The position numbers and the translations under genes are program-made. DNA of 50,942 nt from NCBI GenBank assembly GCA_026710425.1, contig JAPORB010000008.1:1-50942 (forward strand), written 5' to 3'. This document shows positions 29,338 through 38,821 of the stretch, one piece after another (the stretch's first letter is position 1; each line of letters begins with the position of its first letter). The DNA is from Gammaproteobacteria bacterium. GTDB lineage: Bacteria > Pseudomonadota > Gammaproteobacteria > Pseudomonadales > Pseudohongiellaceae. Under the pieces are notes generated by a model, which was given only the letters and a program-made list of their open reading frames with translations, was not told the origin of the DNA and did not search any database.

Positions 29338-30594
29338 TCATTTTTTGATTGACTTAACACTAGCCAGCACCCGCTCCAATCCTTCCAGTGCCACTCTTAG
29401 CTCATCTTGCCGGGGCAGAAACACCAGGCGTAGATGATTATTGTCCCTGATATTGAAGGCACTTCCCTGGACTAGCAGGACCTTTTCCCTCCTCAGTAGA
29501 TTCAGCACAAGATCCTCGTCATTATCTATTTGGTAGATTCGGGGATCCAAGCGGGGGAAGAGGTAAATTGCTGCCCGAGGCTTAACGCAGCTGACACCAG
29601 GAATTTGCTCAATCAGCTCATAGGCACTGTCCCTTTGCTCTCGAAGTCGACCGCCGGGCAAAATCAGCTCATTGATACTCTGGCGACCACCAAGCGCAGT
29701 CTGGACTGCAAACTGTGCTGGCACATTCGCGCATAGACGCATGTTGGAAAGTATCTCAAGACCTTCTATGTAACTTTTGGCCGCTAACTTGGCACCACTA
29801 ATGACCATCCAACCGGAACGGAAACCAGCCAGACGGTAAGCCTTCGAGAGTCCGTTGAAACTGACCACCAGCAAATCCTCGGCTAATGAGCCAACGGCAA
29901 TATGCTCGGTTTCGTCGTAAAGAATCTTACTGTAGATTTCATCGGCCAGTACAACCAGCCCTTGTTGCCGCGCCAGCTCCAATAGCTCCAGCAGGAGCTG
30001 CCTGTTGTATACAGCTCCGGTGGGATTGTTGGGGTTGATGATGACAATCGCACGAGTTTTGGAGGTAATCTTGCTGGCAATATCCTCTATGCAGGGATAC
30101 CAGTCGGCTTGTTCGTCACAGACATAGTGCACCGGATTACCACCACTAAGTCTGACTGCTGCTGTCCATAACGGATAGTCTGGTGCAGGAATCAATACTT
30201 CATCACCGTTGTTGATCAGGGCCTGTATGGCCATGGTAATCAGTTCGCTGACTCCGTTACCCAAGTAAATATCATCAATCCCCACATTAGGAATTCCAAG
30301 ACGCTGGCATTCCTGCATCACGGCCTTGCGTGCCGTGTACAATCCTCTGGAATCACAATATCCCTGCGCCTTGGACAGGTTGTGTACTACATCGCGAAGG
30401 ATTTCGTCAGGTGCATTAAAACCAAAGGCGGAAGGATTGCCAATGTTCAATCTCAGGATCCGATGGCCTTCTTGCTCCAGACGGACTGCTTGTTGCAAAA
30501 CTGGTCCCCGAATGTCGTAACAGACGTAGGATAGTTTGTCAGATTGGTTAATCTGCTTATTGGCAATCTGATATTCGTATTGATTCTGATCCAT
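29338..30594 (-). CDS. alaA: PLP-dependent alanine aminotransferase AlaA-type
   Basis: A class I/II aminotransferase of 418 residues that should make alanine from pyruvate and glutamate. It has the substrate-loop stretch LNIGNPSAFGFNAPDEI, the NPNNPTGAVYNRQLL motif, VLADEIYSKI with the PLP Asp and Tyr, and the Schiff-base lysine in FNGLSKAYRLAGFRSGW. NIRDNNHLRLVFLP carries the C-terminal Arg that binds the substrate carboxylate. These blocks match AlaA of E. coli (405 residues) more than aspartate aminotransferase. The first about 15 residues are a small extension. It is convergent with pdxB and divergent from msrB. Confidence 0.93.
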   Translation of the reverse strand: MDQNQYEYQIANKQINQSDKLSYVCYDIRGPVLQQAVRLEQEGHRILRLNIGNPSAFGFNAPDEILRDVVHNLSKAQGYCDSRGLYTARKAVMQECQRLGIPNVGIDDIYLGNGVSELITMAIQALINNGDEVLIPAPDYPLWTAAVRLSGGNPVHYVCDEQADWYPCIEDIASKITSKTRAIVIINPNNPTGAVYNRQLLLELLELARQQGLVVLADEIYSKILYDETEHIAVGSLAEDLLVVSFNGLSKAYRLAGFRSGWMVISGAKLAAKSYIEGLEILSNMRLCANVPAQFAVQTALGGRQSINELILPGGRLREQRDSAYELIEQIPGVSCVKPRAAIYLFPRLDPRIYQIDNDEDLVLNLLRREKVLLVQGSAFNIRDNNHLRLVFLPRQDELRVALEGLERVLASVKSIKK

Positions 30595-30911
30595 GGGATA
30601 CTGAGTCTCGAAGTCTGAACTTCAAAGGGTAGTAAGTCGGGTCGATACAATGGCTGACAAATGCCTTAATATAAGATTCCCGACTCGCTTTGGCCAACTG
30701 CCATATGATTGAAATCATCTTTGCGGAATGTCTTTCCAGCCAAGGCCTATCGGCAAATCACCAACTGAGGCATTGTCGCTAATGTTAGATATTAATATTC
30801 TATACTCTGAAGAACATAAATTGACATATTTCAACATGCTGGCAACTTGTGCAGGAGTGGTTTGCAAAGGAACCAAAAGTTGATCAATGCCATGAAAACA
30901 CAGGTAGAACC
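30595..30911. other. Divergent promoter region of alaA and msrB
   Basis: 317 bases between divergent starts. A TATACT at 30800-30805 and a TTGACA at 30824-30829 are promoter-like hexamers, but neither has a convincing partner at the right distance. No gene is seen. Confidence 0.35.
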
Positions 30912-31346
30912 ATGAATTACAAAGATAAAACTAGCCAGCTGGTAAGCAAATCTGAGCTGGAATGGCGTTCCGAATTGGATGCTGGGCAATATCATGTGCT
31001 GCGGGAGAAAGGCACAGAGCGTGCGTTCACAGGCAAGTACTGGAATCTTAAAGAAGACGGCATCTACTGTTGTGCAGCCTGTGGCGAGGAACTTTTTTCG
31101 TCAAAAGCCAAATACGACTCCGGTTCTGGCTGGCCCAGTTTTTACCAACCGGCCAAAGAAGATTCTGTGGAAGAATTGGCGGATTATTCTCATGGCATGA
31201 TTCGTACTGAGGTGGTGTGCAGAAAGTGTGATTCACACCTTGGCCATGTATTTCCGGATGGTCCGCCACAAACAGGGTTGCGTTACTGTATCAACTCTGC
31301 TTCATTGAATTTTGAGAAAGCTGACAAAACGAATCAGGACAATTAG
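30912..31346 (+). CDS. msrB: Peptide methionine-R-sulfoxide reductase MsrB
   Basis: Repairs oxidised methionine (R epimer) in proteins, using thioredoxin. The protein is 144 residues. Two CxxC pairs bind zinc (CCAACGEE and [14 protein letters not shown]). The catalytic Cys is in [13 protein letters not shown]. Conserved [18 protein letters not shown] and [11 protein letters not shown] blocks are intact. The ATG at 30912 is preferred because the sequence from MNYKDK onward matches the family; the frame is open to 30849. A terminator follows about 90 nt after the stop. No signal peptide, hence cytoplasmic. Confidence 0.96.
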   Translation: MNYKDKTSQLVSKSELEWRSELDAGQYHVLREKGTERAFTGKYWNLKEDGIYCCAACGEELFSSKAKYDSGSGWPSFYQPAKEDSVEELADYSHGMIRTEVVCRKCDSHLGHVFPDGPPQTGLRYCINSASLNFEKADKTNQDN

Positions 31347-31437
31347 ACCTGAATGGGAATGAGTCAGTACAAGCGACTGGGCAGGTTAGAGCGGATATCT
31401 GCATTAGCGGAATGCAGCAAGAATGAGTGTTCTGCTT

Positions 31438-31458
31438 GTGCCTGGCAAGGCACTTTTT
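31438..31458 (+). terminator. Rho-independent terminator after msrB
   Basis: GTGCCT and AGGCAC form a perfect GC-rich 6-bp stem around a 4-nt loop (31438-31453), followed immediately by TTTTT. Confidence 0.75.
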
Positions 31459-31914
31459 CTGATACCATTGCCAGTAAGCAATCTGTCAAACTTGCAAGCC
31501 AAGAAATATGACACACAATGAAAAGGCACCAGAAGCGACAATGAGGCGATAGATATCACTTACTCAGGATGCTTTTATTTTCATTCAACTGTCCAAAGCA
31601 TCAAATCGGGTAGCGTAACTCACCGTACTTGAGGCCCGAAGGTGTAGGGTGGGCCATTTACTTACTGATCTATTTGTGACTGAACAATTCCTGCGTCATA
31701 TCCTTTTATTTAGCGATGATTAAGGTCTTAAGCCTGTCGTAATTTGCCACTGTAAGTCAGAATAAGGGTCGTATAATTGGTTTCATTGCCAGATTTAGAG
31801 TTACTTTTGGCTAAGGCATGCAGCTAATTTCTGAAGTAAAAAACCGACCATCAGCCAGAAACACTATGATCAGTGTGCCTAATTTGATTGGTTACCATTT
31901 GGAAACGATATCGA
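31459..31914. other. Intergenic region upstream of the beta-barrel gene
   Basis: About 455 bases after the msrB terminator. No gene, repeat or RNA is recognisable. The frames present are short and lack ribosome sites. Confidence 0.4.
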
Positions 31915-32712
31915 ATGCTACCTTTGATTGTGTTGAAGTCCCTCACTTTTGTTTGCTTCTTGCTAATTGCTTCCCCATTTCTGCAAGCTCAGGAATCTGC
32001 CAGGGGTGGGCAGCATGCACTAAGTCTGGCTGCGTATCGGTCCGGAGGTAGTTTCAGCCTGGATCTGGATACCCACATACTGTTCCTACCTGTTCGCTAT
32101 GAATATGACCAGGGAAACTGGGGTTTTCAACTCTCCGTGCCCTACCTGGAGGTTGATGGTCCAGGTTCTGTGCTGGTGAATCTAGGAGGGGTAAATAGAG
32201 TGGTGGCACCAACCTGGGCCCGCAAGGAATCGGGGATTGGTGATGTGTTGACCACGGTGGTTTACCGTGTAAACCCGCTTGCGACATCATTGCCATTTAT
32301 TGATTTGAGGCTGGATGTAAAAATTCCTACTGCGGATGAGCAGAAAGGACTGGGAACTGGTGAGACCGACTATAATCTGCAAGTCGACCTGAGCCAGTAC
32401 CTAGGCAAATGGGTGGTTTTTGCAACGGCCGGTTACAGTTTTCGAGGCCAGACGGAATTGTTTCCTGATCTTCGCAGCGGTGCCTATGCTCAGCTCGGTG
32501 CAGCATTGCCGTTGCTTGAAGAGTTTTCAGTGGGAATGATCTACGATTTCAGGCAAGCTGTGTCTGGCTTCACCTCAGAAATTCAGGAAATAGGTCCATA
32601 TTTCAGCTGGCAATTTGACGAACATTGGACCTTTACCGGCCTCGGTATGACTGGGTTGAATAATGCCAGTGTTGATTACAGTTTTCTGGCCCAGCTTCGC
32701 TATAACTGGTGA
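31915..32712 (+). CDS. Putative outer-membrane beta-barrel (phenol MetA-type transporter)
   Basis: A 265-residue predicted outer-membrane protein. The signal peptide (about 1-25, LIVLKSLTFVCFLLIASPFLQAQ) ends at an AQA-type site. The mature part is an alternation of amphipathic beta strands with aromatic girdles: FLPVRYEYDQGNWGFQLSVPY, GIGDVLTTVVYRVNPL, IDLRLDVKIPTADEQKGLG, and VVFATAGYSFRG. The last residue pattern (LAQLRYNW) ends in an aromatic, as barrels do. The GIGDV and K(I/L)PT motifs resemble the PF13557 family (MetA-pathway phenol degradation transporter-like), common in proteobacteria and usually uncharacterised. The start at 31915 puts the signal peptide at the N-terminus; a TTG at 31888 would add nine residues. 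It is convergent with the next gene. Confidence 0.8.
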   Translation: MLPLIVLKSLTFVCFLLIASPFLQAQESARGGQHALSLAAYRSGGSFSLDLDTHILFLPVRYEYDQGNWGFQLSVPYLEVDGPGSVLVNLGGVNRVVAPTWARKESGIGDVLTTVVYRVNPLATSLPFIDLRLDVKIPTADEQKGLGTGETDYNLQVDLSQYLGKWVVFATAGYSFRGQTELFPDLRSGAYAQLGAALPLLEEFSVGMIYDFRQAVSGFTSEIQEIGPYFSWQFDEHWTFTGLGMTGLNNASVDYSFLAQLRYNW

Positions 32713-32758
32713 AGTGGAGAACCAACCTGTCACCAGACCGGGGCCAACCGACAGGCTT

Positions 32759-33655
32759 TTAGGGAACTAGTGCCCTTATGGGAGGTGGTAACAGACCAGC
32801 TCGCTGAATAGGCCGTACCAATCGAACTGGTGGTAAGGAGGGGCGTTGGAATGTATCTGGTCGGTCCAGCCGTCCACCAACATCAACGCCAATATTGTTG
32901 GTTGGCGATGAATCAAGTGTTAAGAGCGGACCATCATAGTCAGCAAGTGAGAGTGCTAATTGTCCCCAGCTGTCAATATCATCAGACTCGTCAGTCCGCC
33001 CTGCTTCAGTCACGGGCAATAACCCAATTTTGTTGTCGAGACTCATATCGGGCAGATGCGGGTAATAATCGACAGGCTCAGTAGCAATAGAGTGCTCTGT
33101 TGTTGCCTTGTTTTCTGTGGAAACAACAAGTGATGCTGGAATGCTGTTTAACAGCATCACAGTACTGCTAGCCTCTGATGGGAGTTCCTCCGGCATTTCA
33201 TTCGCTGCAGCTAAACTGTTCTCATTAGTCATATCCTTTACCGGATTTTGCTCGGTGAATGTTGCTGAGGACCCCGTTGTCTCCGGCAAGAGAGGGTCAC
33301 TGTATGGTTCGAATGCGGGCAATACTCTTAACTGCTGAGCGAATAGGGATTCTTGTTCCGTGTCCTTATAGGCTACAGAATATTCTGAGTTAAACGTGCT
33401 CTCTGCACTGATGTTGGTTCTGTTACTCGCAGCAGCTGGACTGACCACTACCATGTCATTTTTGGTGATGTTCTGATCAGTAGCAACAGTGGCGGTTCCC
33501 GGAATTGGTGGAATTGTTACAGGTGGCAAAATACCTGGGGTAAATATGGTGACAAGTAATACCAAGGCAGCAGCAAATGGCCCATAAAATGCGATCCGGG
33601 AGTCTCGTCTGGCGGCTGCTACTGAGGATTGGGATGGGAACATTGCTCTATTCAA
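32759..33655 (-). CDS. Hypothetical single-span protein
   Basis: A 298-residue protein I do not recognise. One hydrophobic segment lies near residues 25-45 (FYGPFAAALVLLVTIFTPGIL), followed directly by a Pro-rich stretch (LPPVTIPPIPG). The rest is low complexity, rich in Ser, Thr, Ala, Glu and Asp, and appears disordered. The last 40 residues are basic and Pro-rich, ending IQRAGLLPPPIRALVP. The N-terminus has several Arg residues before the span, so the bulk would be periplasmic. A role as a membrane-anchored linker or adaptor is possible but unsupported. It faces the beta-barrel gene with 46 nt between stops. Confidence 0.6.
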   Translation of the reverse strand: MNRAMFPSQSSVAAARRDSRIAFYGPFAAALVLLVTIFTPGILPPVTIPPIPGTATVATDQNITKNDMVVVSPAAASNRTNISAESTFNSEYSVAYKDTEQESLFAQQLRVLPAFEPYSDPLLPETTGSSATFTEQNPVKDMTNENSLAAANEMPEELPSEASSTVMLLNSIPASLVVSTENKATTEHSIATEPVDYYPHLPDMSLDNKIGLLPVTEAGRTDESDDIDSWGQLALSLADYDGPLLTLDSSPTNNIGVDVGGRLDRPDTFQRPSLPPVRLVRPIQRAGLLPPPIRALVP

Positions 33656-34233
33656 TTATTACGGCTCTAGACTGGATTAACTTCGATATTCAAAAAACGT
33701 GAATGAACCCCAAGCATCAAACCGGGGAGCAGCTTTATGGTCAGATAAAATCAGCATCTGGTCAGTTGCCATCTTGATACTAAGTTTGATCCGCTTTTTG
33801 ACTTCCGGGATTCCGCTCACACCAGCTAGTGGCCAGATTGCTTCTCGTATGAACTATATCTGCAATTTCAACCAGTTCCTGAATATTTTTTTTGTTCCGG
33901 GACAGATCATGCAAGCGGATTCAAACCCCTCACGGACAGTATTCTATATCTAATGTGACACTTTGATGAAATCTTTCATCACCAGATTGTGAACTATGGT
34001 AGCTGCAAAGGTATGTTGAGTAGCAAGACAGCATAAGGTGTAGCTCTAATATTGACAAAACGTCTAGGTTGGGTCTGAAATGGAAGATAAAACAGGCTAA
34101 AGACGCATCCTGGCGAGCGGACTCAGAACGGATAATCAGAGGCCATGCTCACCTAATATTGGCATTTATAAGGCGAAAAGTAGTTTGGGGAAGGGCATTT
34201 ATTGTTTTATTGGAGTTGTCGCCAACAGAGGCT
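33656..34233. other. Intergenic region without a recognisable gene
   Basis: About 580 bases. Frames of up to about 98 codons lack ribosome sites and family resemblance, and one overlaps the DUF6316-like gene antisense. A near-perfect palindrome, GATGAAATCTTTCATC (33966-33981), is the only visible structure; its role is unknown. Confidence 0.4.
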
Positions 34234-34443
34234 TCAGCGATGTTCAGATATTGCTTCAATTTTATCCTTGAGATTAGCAAGGAACCTGTCGAGATTACTT
34301 TCGGCCTCGGAACGAAAACGAAAAGGGCCTATCGTTTGACCATCACGGGTACGGAAGTACCATAAATTTTGCACGCTATAGACTTGCTCCGGAGACGGTT
34401 GTGTTTCTTGCCGGGAACTGTCCAATTGATGTTTCTCAGACAT
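34234..34443 (-). CDS. Small DUF6316-like protein
   Basis: A 69-residue protein. The core VYSVQNLWYFRTRDGQTIGPFRFRSEAESNLDRFL resembles small gammaproteobacterial proteins of the DUF6316 type, which show a W(Y/F)F-TREG-GPF-EA pattern. This family recall is tentative. The function is unknown. AAGGGG lies upstream of the ATG. It stands alone: no neighbour is close enough for an operon. Confidence 0.65.
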   Translation of the reverse strand: MSEKHQLDSSRQETQPSPEQVYSVQNLWYFRTRDGQTIGPFRFRSEAESNLDRFLANLKDKIEAISEHR

Positions 34444-34755
34444 GATAAAATAAATCCCCTTAATTATTAGTAAGTTAAGCTTGCAAGCTCATGTAAAAAA
34501 TGGATAAACCAGGTGACGCTGGTTTCGATATGGAAGCAGCCTTCCTTTTTGCATCGCTTTGATGCAACAGCCTTAAAGTCCATTGTTGGAATTTTTTTGG
34601 GCTTTGTCCACCATTTTTTGCCTCTTTATAGAATCTGTTGTCGATGATGCCTGAAACCTATGCTGAGAAGAACAATTAAGCAAGCCGAGCTAGCAAAACT
34701 GATTCCGGCATCGACCAGCTGGATTGTCACGACATCCTCCTAGTAATGAAATTGG
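34444..34755. other. Intergenic region before the PIN module
   Basis: About 310 bases between the DUF6316-like gene and the accessory PIN module. No gene or RNA is recognised. Base composition rises toward the GC-rich module from about 34650. Confidence 0.35.
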
Positions 34756-35040
34756 ATGTCCCAAATCCAAATCCAAAACCTTGCCGTGCGGCGCAAGCCC
34801 GATTATAGTGTTCCGATTGAACAAAATCCATCCAAGTGGCCCAACAAACTGCGCGGCCCAAATAACGTGAACGTTGAAGCCATCAAGCAGCTGAGTGCCC
34901 GCATGAGGCAGCGCACTTACATTTGCGTGGATGGCGAGCCGGTGGCCAGACTCCGACCGGCATGCCCGCCGGAAATCCTCTTCCGCCCACCGGAGAACCC
35001 ATCAAACCCGTTATTGCGTATTGGCGACGAAGATGCCTGA
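34756..35040 (+). CDS. Putative antitoxin-like partner of a PIN protein
   Basis: A 94-residue protein of no recognised family. It is basic at the start (VRRKPDYSVPIEQNPSKW), then has a helix and GEPVARLRPACPPEI, a short phrase reminiscent of Phd/YefM antitoxins (GxPVAxLxP), and a Pro-rich end. Its stop overlaps the downstream PIN gene's ATG by 8 nt, the usual layout of toxin-antitoxin pairs with the antitoxin first. No good ribosome site precedes the ATG. The segment is clearly more GC-rich than the flanking genes, which suggests transfer. The antitoxin role is inferred from position and size. Confidence 0.55.
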   Translation: MSQIQIQNLAVRRKPDYSVPIEQNPSKWPNKLRGPNNVNVEAIKQLSARMRQRTYICVDGEPVARLRPACPPEILFRPPENPSNPLLRIGDEDA

Positions 35041-35956
35041 CGGCTTCGCTGTTGACTCAAACCTGATGGCGTTCCCTTCGGCCCGAAGGTTCCTTCACGG
35101 CGTTGCATTGGAAACAGAACAGATCATCCACCTTGTCAACCAGGTCATGCTAGAGCTTGTCGGGCCTAACCAGCGCATTGCCAGAAGCGAGCGGGAGAGG
35201 TGGTGCAGGCGGCTGAGACAAGGCGGCACACCCCGCCCGACCTGGAAGGAAGCACCGGCGCACTTGCCATGATGCATGGGATAGCCGAGCCGTGGCTAAA
35301 GGCGGAAATCACCAGACAGGAAACCCCCTACAAGCGGTGCGATGAGGCAAGCAATGAACTGGTTGCCCATTGGCTGGAACGCCTGCCGGAAGCCGCTTTC
35401 AGAATGTCCCCCTAATGCGGGCGAAATCACCTCCGACATGTGGGTTGTGGCGCAGAGCTTGGCCCACGGCGTGCCCCTGCTCAGCACCAACAACCTGAAC
35501 ACCATTGACCACGACATCATCAACGCCTGGCTCCGAAGCGACCAAGGATTCAACCACGACTTCATTCTCGGTCCGGGCAAAAGCGTCCACCGCTTGCTCG
35601 ACTGGAACATGAGCAAAACCCATGAGTGCGTAATCGCCCACGCCACCACAGGGCGGCGGAAAACCACCCAAGAACGCCAAAAGCAAGTGGTCGGTGCTCT
35701 GGGGGTGCTATCCGCCACAGGATTCCCAGCGGAAAAGGCTTCAGATCTGGACGTGAACGCGGACGCATTCGCTAGCCTAAAATTCCATATCCGCAACCAG
35801 TTGATGGAAGAACAAGACTTCGACTCACTCTATGAGAGAGCGATGGGGTACCCCCACAGGGCCACAGCGGCAGCTACCGAAATACGCTTGAACGATGCCG
35901 TCAACATCACCGAGAAGTTCCTGCAATATGAAAGGGAAAGGGGAATCTCCCGCTAA
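35033..35956 (+). pseudogene. Frameshifted PIN-domain protein (toxin-like)
   Basis: Three open segments on the plus strand join into one protein of about 308 residues. The first frame (from 35033) reads GFAVDSNLMAFPSARRF and NQVMLELVG, giving the first PIN Asp and Glu. The second (about 35205-35405) reads VQAAETRRHTPPDLEG to LERLPEAAFR. The third, back in the first frame (from about 35405), reads SDMWVVAQSLAHGVPLLSTNN, the PIN block with the third acidic residue. Two frameshifts, near 35200 and 35405, would inactivate it unless they are assembly errors. About 150 C-terminal residues beyond the PIN core have no recognised domain. The codons and GC content differ from the neighbouring core genes. 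Confidence 0.65.
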
Positions 35957-36202
35957 CCACGGCAACGTATCCGTTTGAGATCTGACCCGTCTCTTTCGTT
36001 TGTTGTGATTTTTAACTCCGTCTATGCCCGACTTACAATCAATACAAGTCGGCCTGTAGATAGTGGAACCGTCTTTTCGGGATTGGTTTGCTTCGAAAAA
36101 TTCTACTGGCTTCAATGTTAGACACTGATTACATACTTTTTCGATCTGATCGCGGGGTGTTTTACCAGCAGTCTTCATATTTTTGCGACGGACCCCGCTC
36201 AA
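35825..36202 (-). pseudogene. Truncated zinc-ribbon, HNH-endonuclease-like protein
   Basis: The first about 60 residues contain VCNQCLTLKPVEFF and YRPTCIDCKSG, two CxxC pairs spaced as in the N-terminal zinc ribbon of many HNH endonucleases, followed by a basic patch (NHNKRKRRVR). The expected HNH domain does not follow. From about 35956 downward the frame runs antisense through the end of the PIN gene, so the C-terminal about 45 residues are probably not native. The original gene seems cut by the PIN insert. The start is TTG at 36202, overlapping the previous frame's TGA; ATG at 36178 is an alternative. Confidence 0.45.
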
Positions 36203-36504
36203 CTGTATGGGATACTCTTCCGGGTTAAAAGGTTTAACATATCCTGCGGCAAAACCTGCGTTCTGCCGCCAAGAGGAAATTGAATTTCGATCAAATTGTA
36301 CTGTTCATTGCAGTTGTAAGCCTGATATGAGAAAATTTCGAGTAGATCGACTATAGAACTATCCATAACATAATCTTTAGTTATGGAATCCAGCAACCTC
36401 TCCCATGTTGTTGAATTCCCGTATTTATGCACTACCCTTGTATTACAAGCTAGACTAAGAGTAATGCATTTCTTAACTGCGAGGTTGATACATGCAGGTT
36501 TCAC
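36199..36504 (-). CDS. Small hypothetical protein, possible partner of zinc-ribbon gene
   Basis: A 101-codon frame of no recognised family. The second half, DLLEIFSYQAYNCNEQYNLIEIQFPLGG, looks like an alternating beta-rich small domain. It ends in TTGA, shared with the start of the zinc-ribbon frame, a hint of coupling. Its first codons run antisense over the tig start, so a later start, for example the Met in DYVMDSSIVDLL, is more likely. It may be a remnant. Confidence 0.35.
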   Translation of the reverse strand: MKPACINLAVKKCITLSLACNTRVVHKYGNSTTWERLLDSITKDYVMDSSIVDLLEIFSYQAYNCNEQYNLIEIQFPLGGRTQVLPQDMLNLLTRKSIPYS

Positions 36505-38096
36505 ATGATTCTTCCGACGGGCCGACCCGAACCTTGGAATTTGTCATTCCCCGCGATCAGGTGGATACGGCCATCAATTCAAGACTGAGGGAAACGGCGA
36601 AAACAATCAAGCTAAAAGGTTTTCGTAATGGCAAAGTACCTTTCAGCGTTATAAAAAACCGATATGGCAGAAAAATTCGCCTGGAAGTCATCAATGCTTT
36701 GGTCAGTCAGCACCTCAATGAGGTTTTCAACCGGAAAGGTATCAGACCTGCAGGACCGCCCGCCGTAACTACCGATTTTCCAGTTGAAAAAGAGGACGCA
36801 GATCTGGTTGTGACGGCAATCGTTGAAGTACATCCGGAGTTTGAATTACCGGATTTTTCCCAAATCAGGGTTGAGTCGCCTATCGCCGAGATAACGGAAG
36901 CAGACATTGACAATATGGTGGAAGATCTGCGGGAACAGAAAATTGGCAGGATCAACGTCAGCCGTGGTGCCATCAAGGATGATCTGGTAAAACTGGATTA
37001 TGAATGCACAATTGATGGCAAGGTAATTGACAGTAGCAGCGATCAGAGTGTTCAGTTAAACATGGGTACCGGCACCTTGCTTCCTGGATTTGAAGAGGCT
37101 GTGTCAGGACGCATGGCCGGAGAGGAATTCGAGTTTGGGCTGACTTTACCCGACAATTATCATGACCAGGAAGTGGCTGGAGCCAAGGGGCATTTCAAGG
37201 TCAAGATCCTCTCGGTCAGCGAGCCTGATCTACCCGAGCTCAATGAGGACTTTTTCAAACTTTTCGGCATTATGGAAGGAGGCATGGAGGCTTTTCGCAA
37301 GGCAGTCACCAGTGAGATGAGAAAAACCATGGAAGTGTCCAAGCGCACCAGGCTCATAAGCTCATTGTCGAAATCCATGCTTGATTTGGTGAATATTCAC
37401 CTCCCGCAGTCTGCAATCCAGACTGAAATTATAAACTTTAGACAAAGATTGAAAAAACGGAGCTTGGCCCAGAATTTCGATTGGGAATCACTGCCCGATG
37501 ACGCTTTTCTACCTGAGGCAGAGCGTCGACTGAAAATTTCGCTGATTATTGCTAAAGTGTTGAATGAGAGAAAAATTACCCTTGATCATGATCGGGTCAG
37601 ACAGGCCATAGAAGATGAAGCATCAACTTATGAGGATCCGGCCACCGTGGCCGCGTGGATAAGTGAGAACAAGGAAGAGCTGATCGAATTTGAGTTTCAG
37701 GTTCTTGAAGATCAAGTATTTGACCACATATTGGAAGAAGCTGTGGTTGTTGAAAAAATAGTACCTTACACTGAACTCGTTCAGCCCAAAACCAAGAGAA
37801 TCAGCCCGCTCGAGTATACGACTAAGCCGCTCAAATATACGGCTAAGGCCGGGATAGAGTCTAGCAACAGCATTCAAACCGGGTCAGAGGTAGCAACGGA
37901 AATGAAGCCAGACTTAAGTGCAACCGATGAATCTAATAGCATAAGCATGAGTGCCGACAACGAAATCAGTGCCACTGACAATAACCATCTGAATGATGAG
38001 AACAATATCAGACAGTCAGTGGTAACCGCTACCAGCCTGACGGCCCCCAGTGCAGACGACGAGAATGCAGTGGACAAGATCGACTCTCCAGCCTGA
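36492..38096 (+). CDS. tig: Trigger factor with an extended C-terminal tail
   Basis: Ribosome-bound chaperone and prolyl isomerase. The N-terminal ribosome-binding loop has GFRNGKVP at 43-50. An FKBP-type domain spans about 163-241 ([32 protein letters not shown]). The substrate-binding C-domain follows to about residue 430, ending [15 protein letters not shown]. Usual length is about 430-450; this one is 534. The additional about 104 residues are Ser/Thr/Asn/Asp-rich and start with a short internal repeat ([15 protein letters not shown]). A GAGG site precedes the ATG. It opens the tig-clpP-clpX-lon order conserved in gammaproteobacteria. Confidence 0.96.
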   Translation: MQVSHDSSDGPTRTLEFVIPRDQVDTAINSRLRETAKTIKLKGFRNGKVPFSVIKNRYGRKIRLEVINALVSQHLNEVFNRKGIRPAGPPAVTTDFPVEKEDADLVVTAIVEVHPEFELPDFSQIRVESPIAEITEADIDNMVEDLREQKIGRINVSRGAIKDDLVKLDYECTIDGKVIDSSSDQSVQLNMGTGTLLPGFEEAVSGRMAGEEFEFGLTLPDNYHDQEVAGAKGHFKVKILSVSEPDLPELNEDFFKLFGIMEGGMEAFRKAVTSEMRKTMEVSKRTRLISSLSKSMLDLVNIHLPQSAIQTEIINFRQRLKKRSLAQNFDWESLPDDAFLPEAERRLKISLIIAKVLNERKITLDHDRVRQAIEDEASTYEDPATVAAWISENKEELIEFEFQVLEDQVFDHILEEAVVVEKIVPYTELVQPKTKRISPLEYTTKPLKYTAKAGIESSNSIQTGSEVATEMKPDLSATDESNSISMSADNEISATDNNHLNDENNIRQSVVTATSLTAPSADDENAVDKIDSPA

Positions 38097-38182
38097 TATC
38101 GGCATTGCCAGCATCAATTTCGTGCCAACCTGCCACTTCCCGAAAAATCACTCAATTGGCCAAGCCAATAAGGAAACAAGCT

Positions 38183-38821
38183 ATGGCACATAGAACAAGT
38201 GCCCAAACATCTGCCCTCGTGCCCATCGTTGTCGAGCAAACGGCCAGAGGAGAGCGTTCGTACGATATCTATTCCCGCTTGCTCAAGGACAGGGTTATTT
38301 TCATAACCGGAGCAATTGAGGATCACATGGCAAATCTGATCGTTGCCCAGATTTTGTTCATGGAATCAGAAAACCCGGACAAGGATATCCATCTATATAT
38401 AAATTCACCCGGAGGTTCTGTTACAGCCGGCTTGTCAATCTATGACACCATGCAGTTTATTCGCCCCGATGTCAGCACCATGTGTATCGGACAGGCTGCC
38501 AGCATGGGGGCAATGCTGCTGGCAGGTGGAGCTACTGGCAAACGCTATGCATTGCCCCATGCCAGAATCATGATTCATCAGCCCAGTGGCGGTGCCCAGG
38601 GACAGGCCTCTGACATTGAAATACAGGCCAATGAAATTATAAAGTTACGAAAGGATCTTAACATGTTGCTTGCAAAACATACCGGCATGAATGTCAAGAC
38701 TGTTTCCCGTGATACGGAACGGGATAAATTCATGACAGCCAAAGAGGCCCTCAAATATGGCCTAGTCGATAAAGTAATTGAGCGAAGGGTAGATAATACT
38801 AATGGAGATGATCCTGCTTGA
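38183..38821 (+). CDS. clpP: ATP-dependent Clp protease proteolytic subunit ClpP
   Basis: Serine protease that forms the tetradecameric barrel used by ClpX or ClpA. From the ATG at 38183 the protein is 212 residues. AAGGA 8 nt upstream supports this start over the longer frame from 38105. The N-terminus includes a short propeptide, then [23 protein letters not shown]. Catalytic residues are Ser107 in [10 protein letters not shown] and His132 in [12 protein letters not shown], as in the family. It lies 86 nt after tig and 217 nt before clpX. Confidence 0.98.
   Translation: MAHRTSAQTSALVPIVVEQTARGERSYDIYSRLLKDRVIFITGAIEDHMANLIVAQILFMESENPDKDIHLYINSPGGSVTAGLSIYDTMQFIRPDVSTMCIGQAASMGAMLLAGGATGKRYALPHARIMIHQPSGGAQGQASDIEIQANEIIKLRKDLNMLLAKHTGMNVKTVSRDTERDKFMTAKEALKYGLVDKVIERRVDNTNGDDPA

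Noticed and set aside
31353-31511. 52-codon frame after msrB with four Cys residues
   Set aside because: It contains the msrB terminator hairpin and T-run inside it and has no ribosome site.
32726-32760. Possible terminator between convergent genes (CCTGTC/GACAGG)
   Set aside because: Only a 6-bp stem around an 18-nt loop and a short T-run; too weak to call.
33699-33953. 84-codon plus-strand frame with a hydrophobic patch
   Set aside because: No ribosome site, no family resemblance, and no neighbouring gene to support it.
38105-38182. 26 additional residues on ClpP
   Set aside because: The ribosome site AAGGA sits before 38183, and the normal ClpP length is obtained from there.
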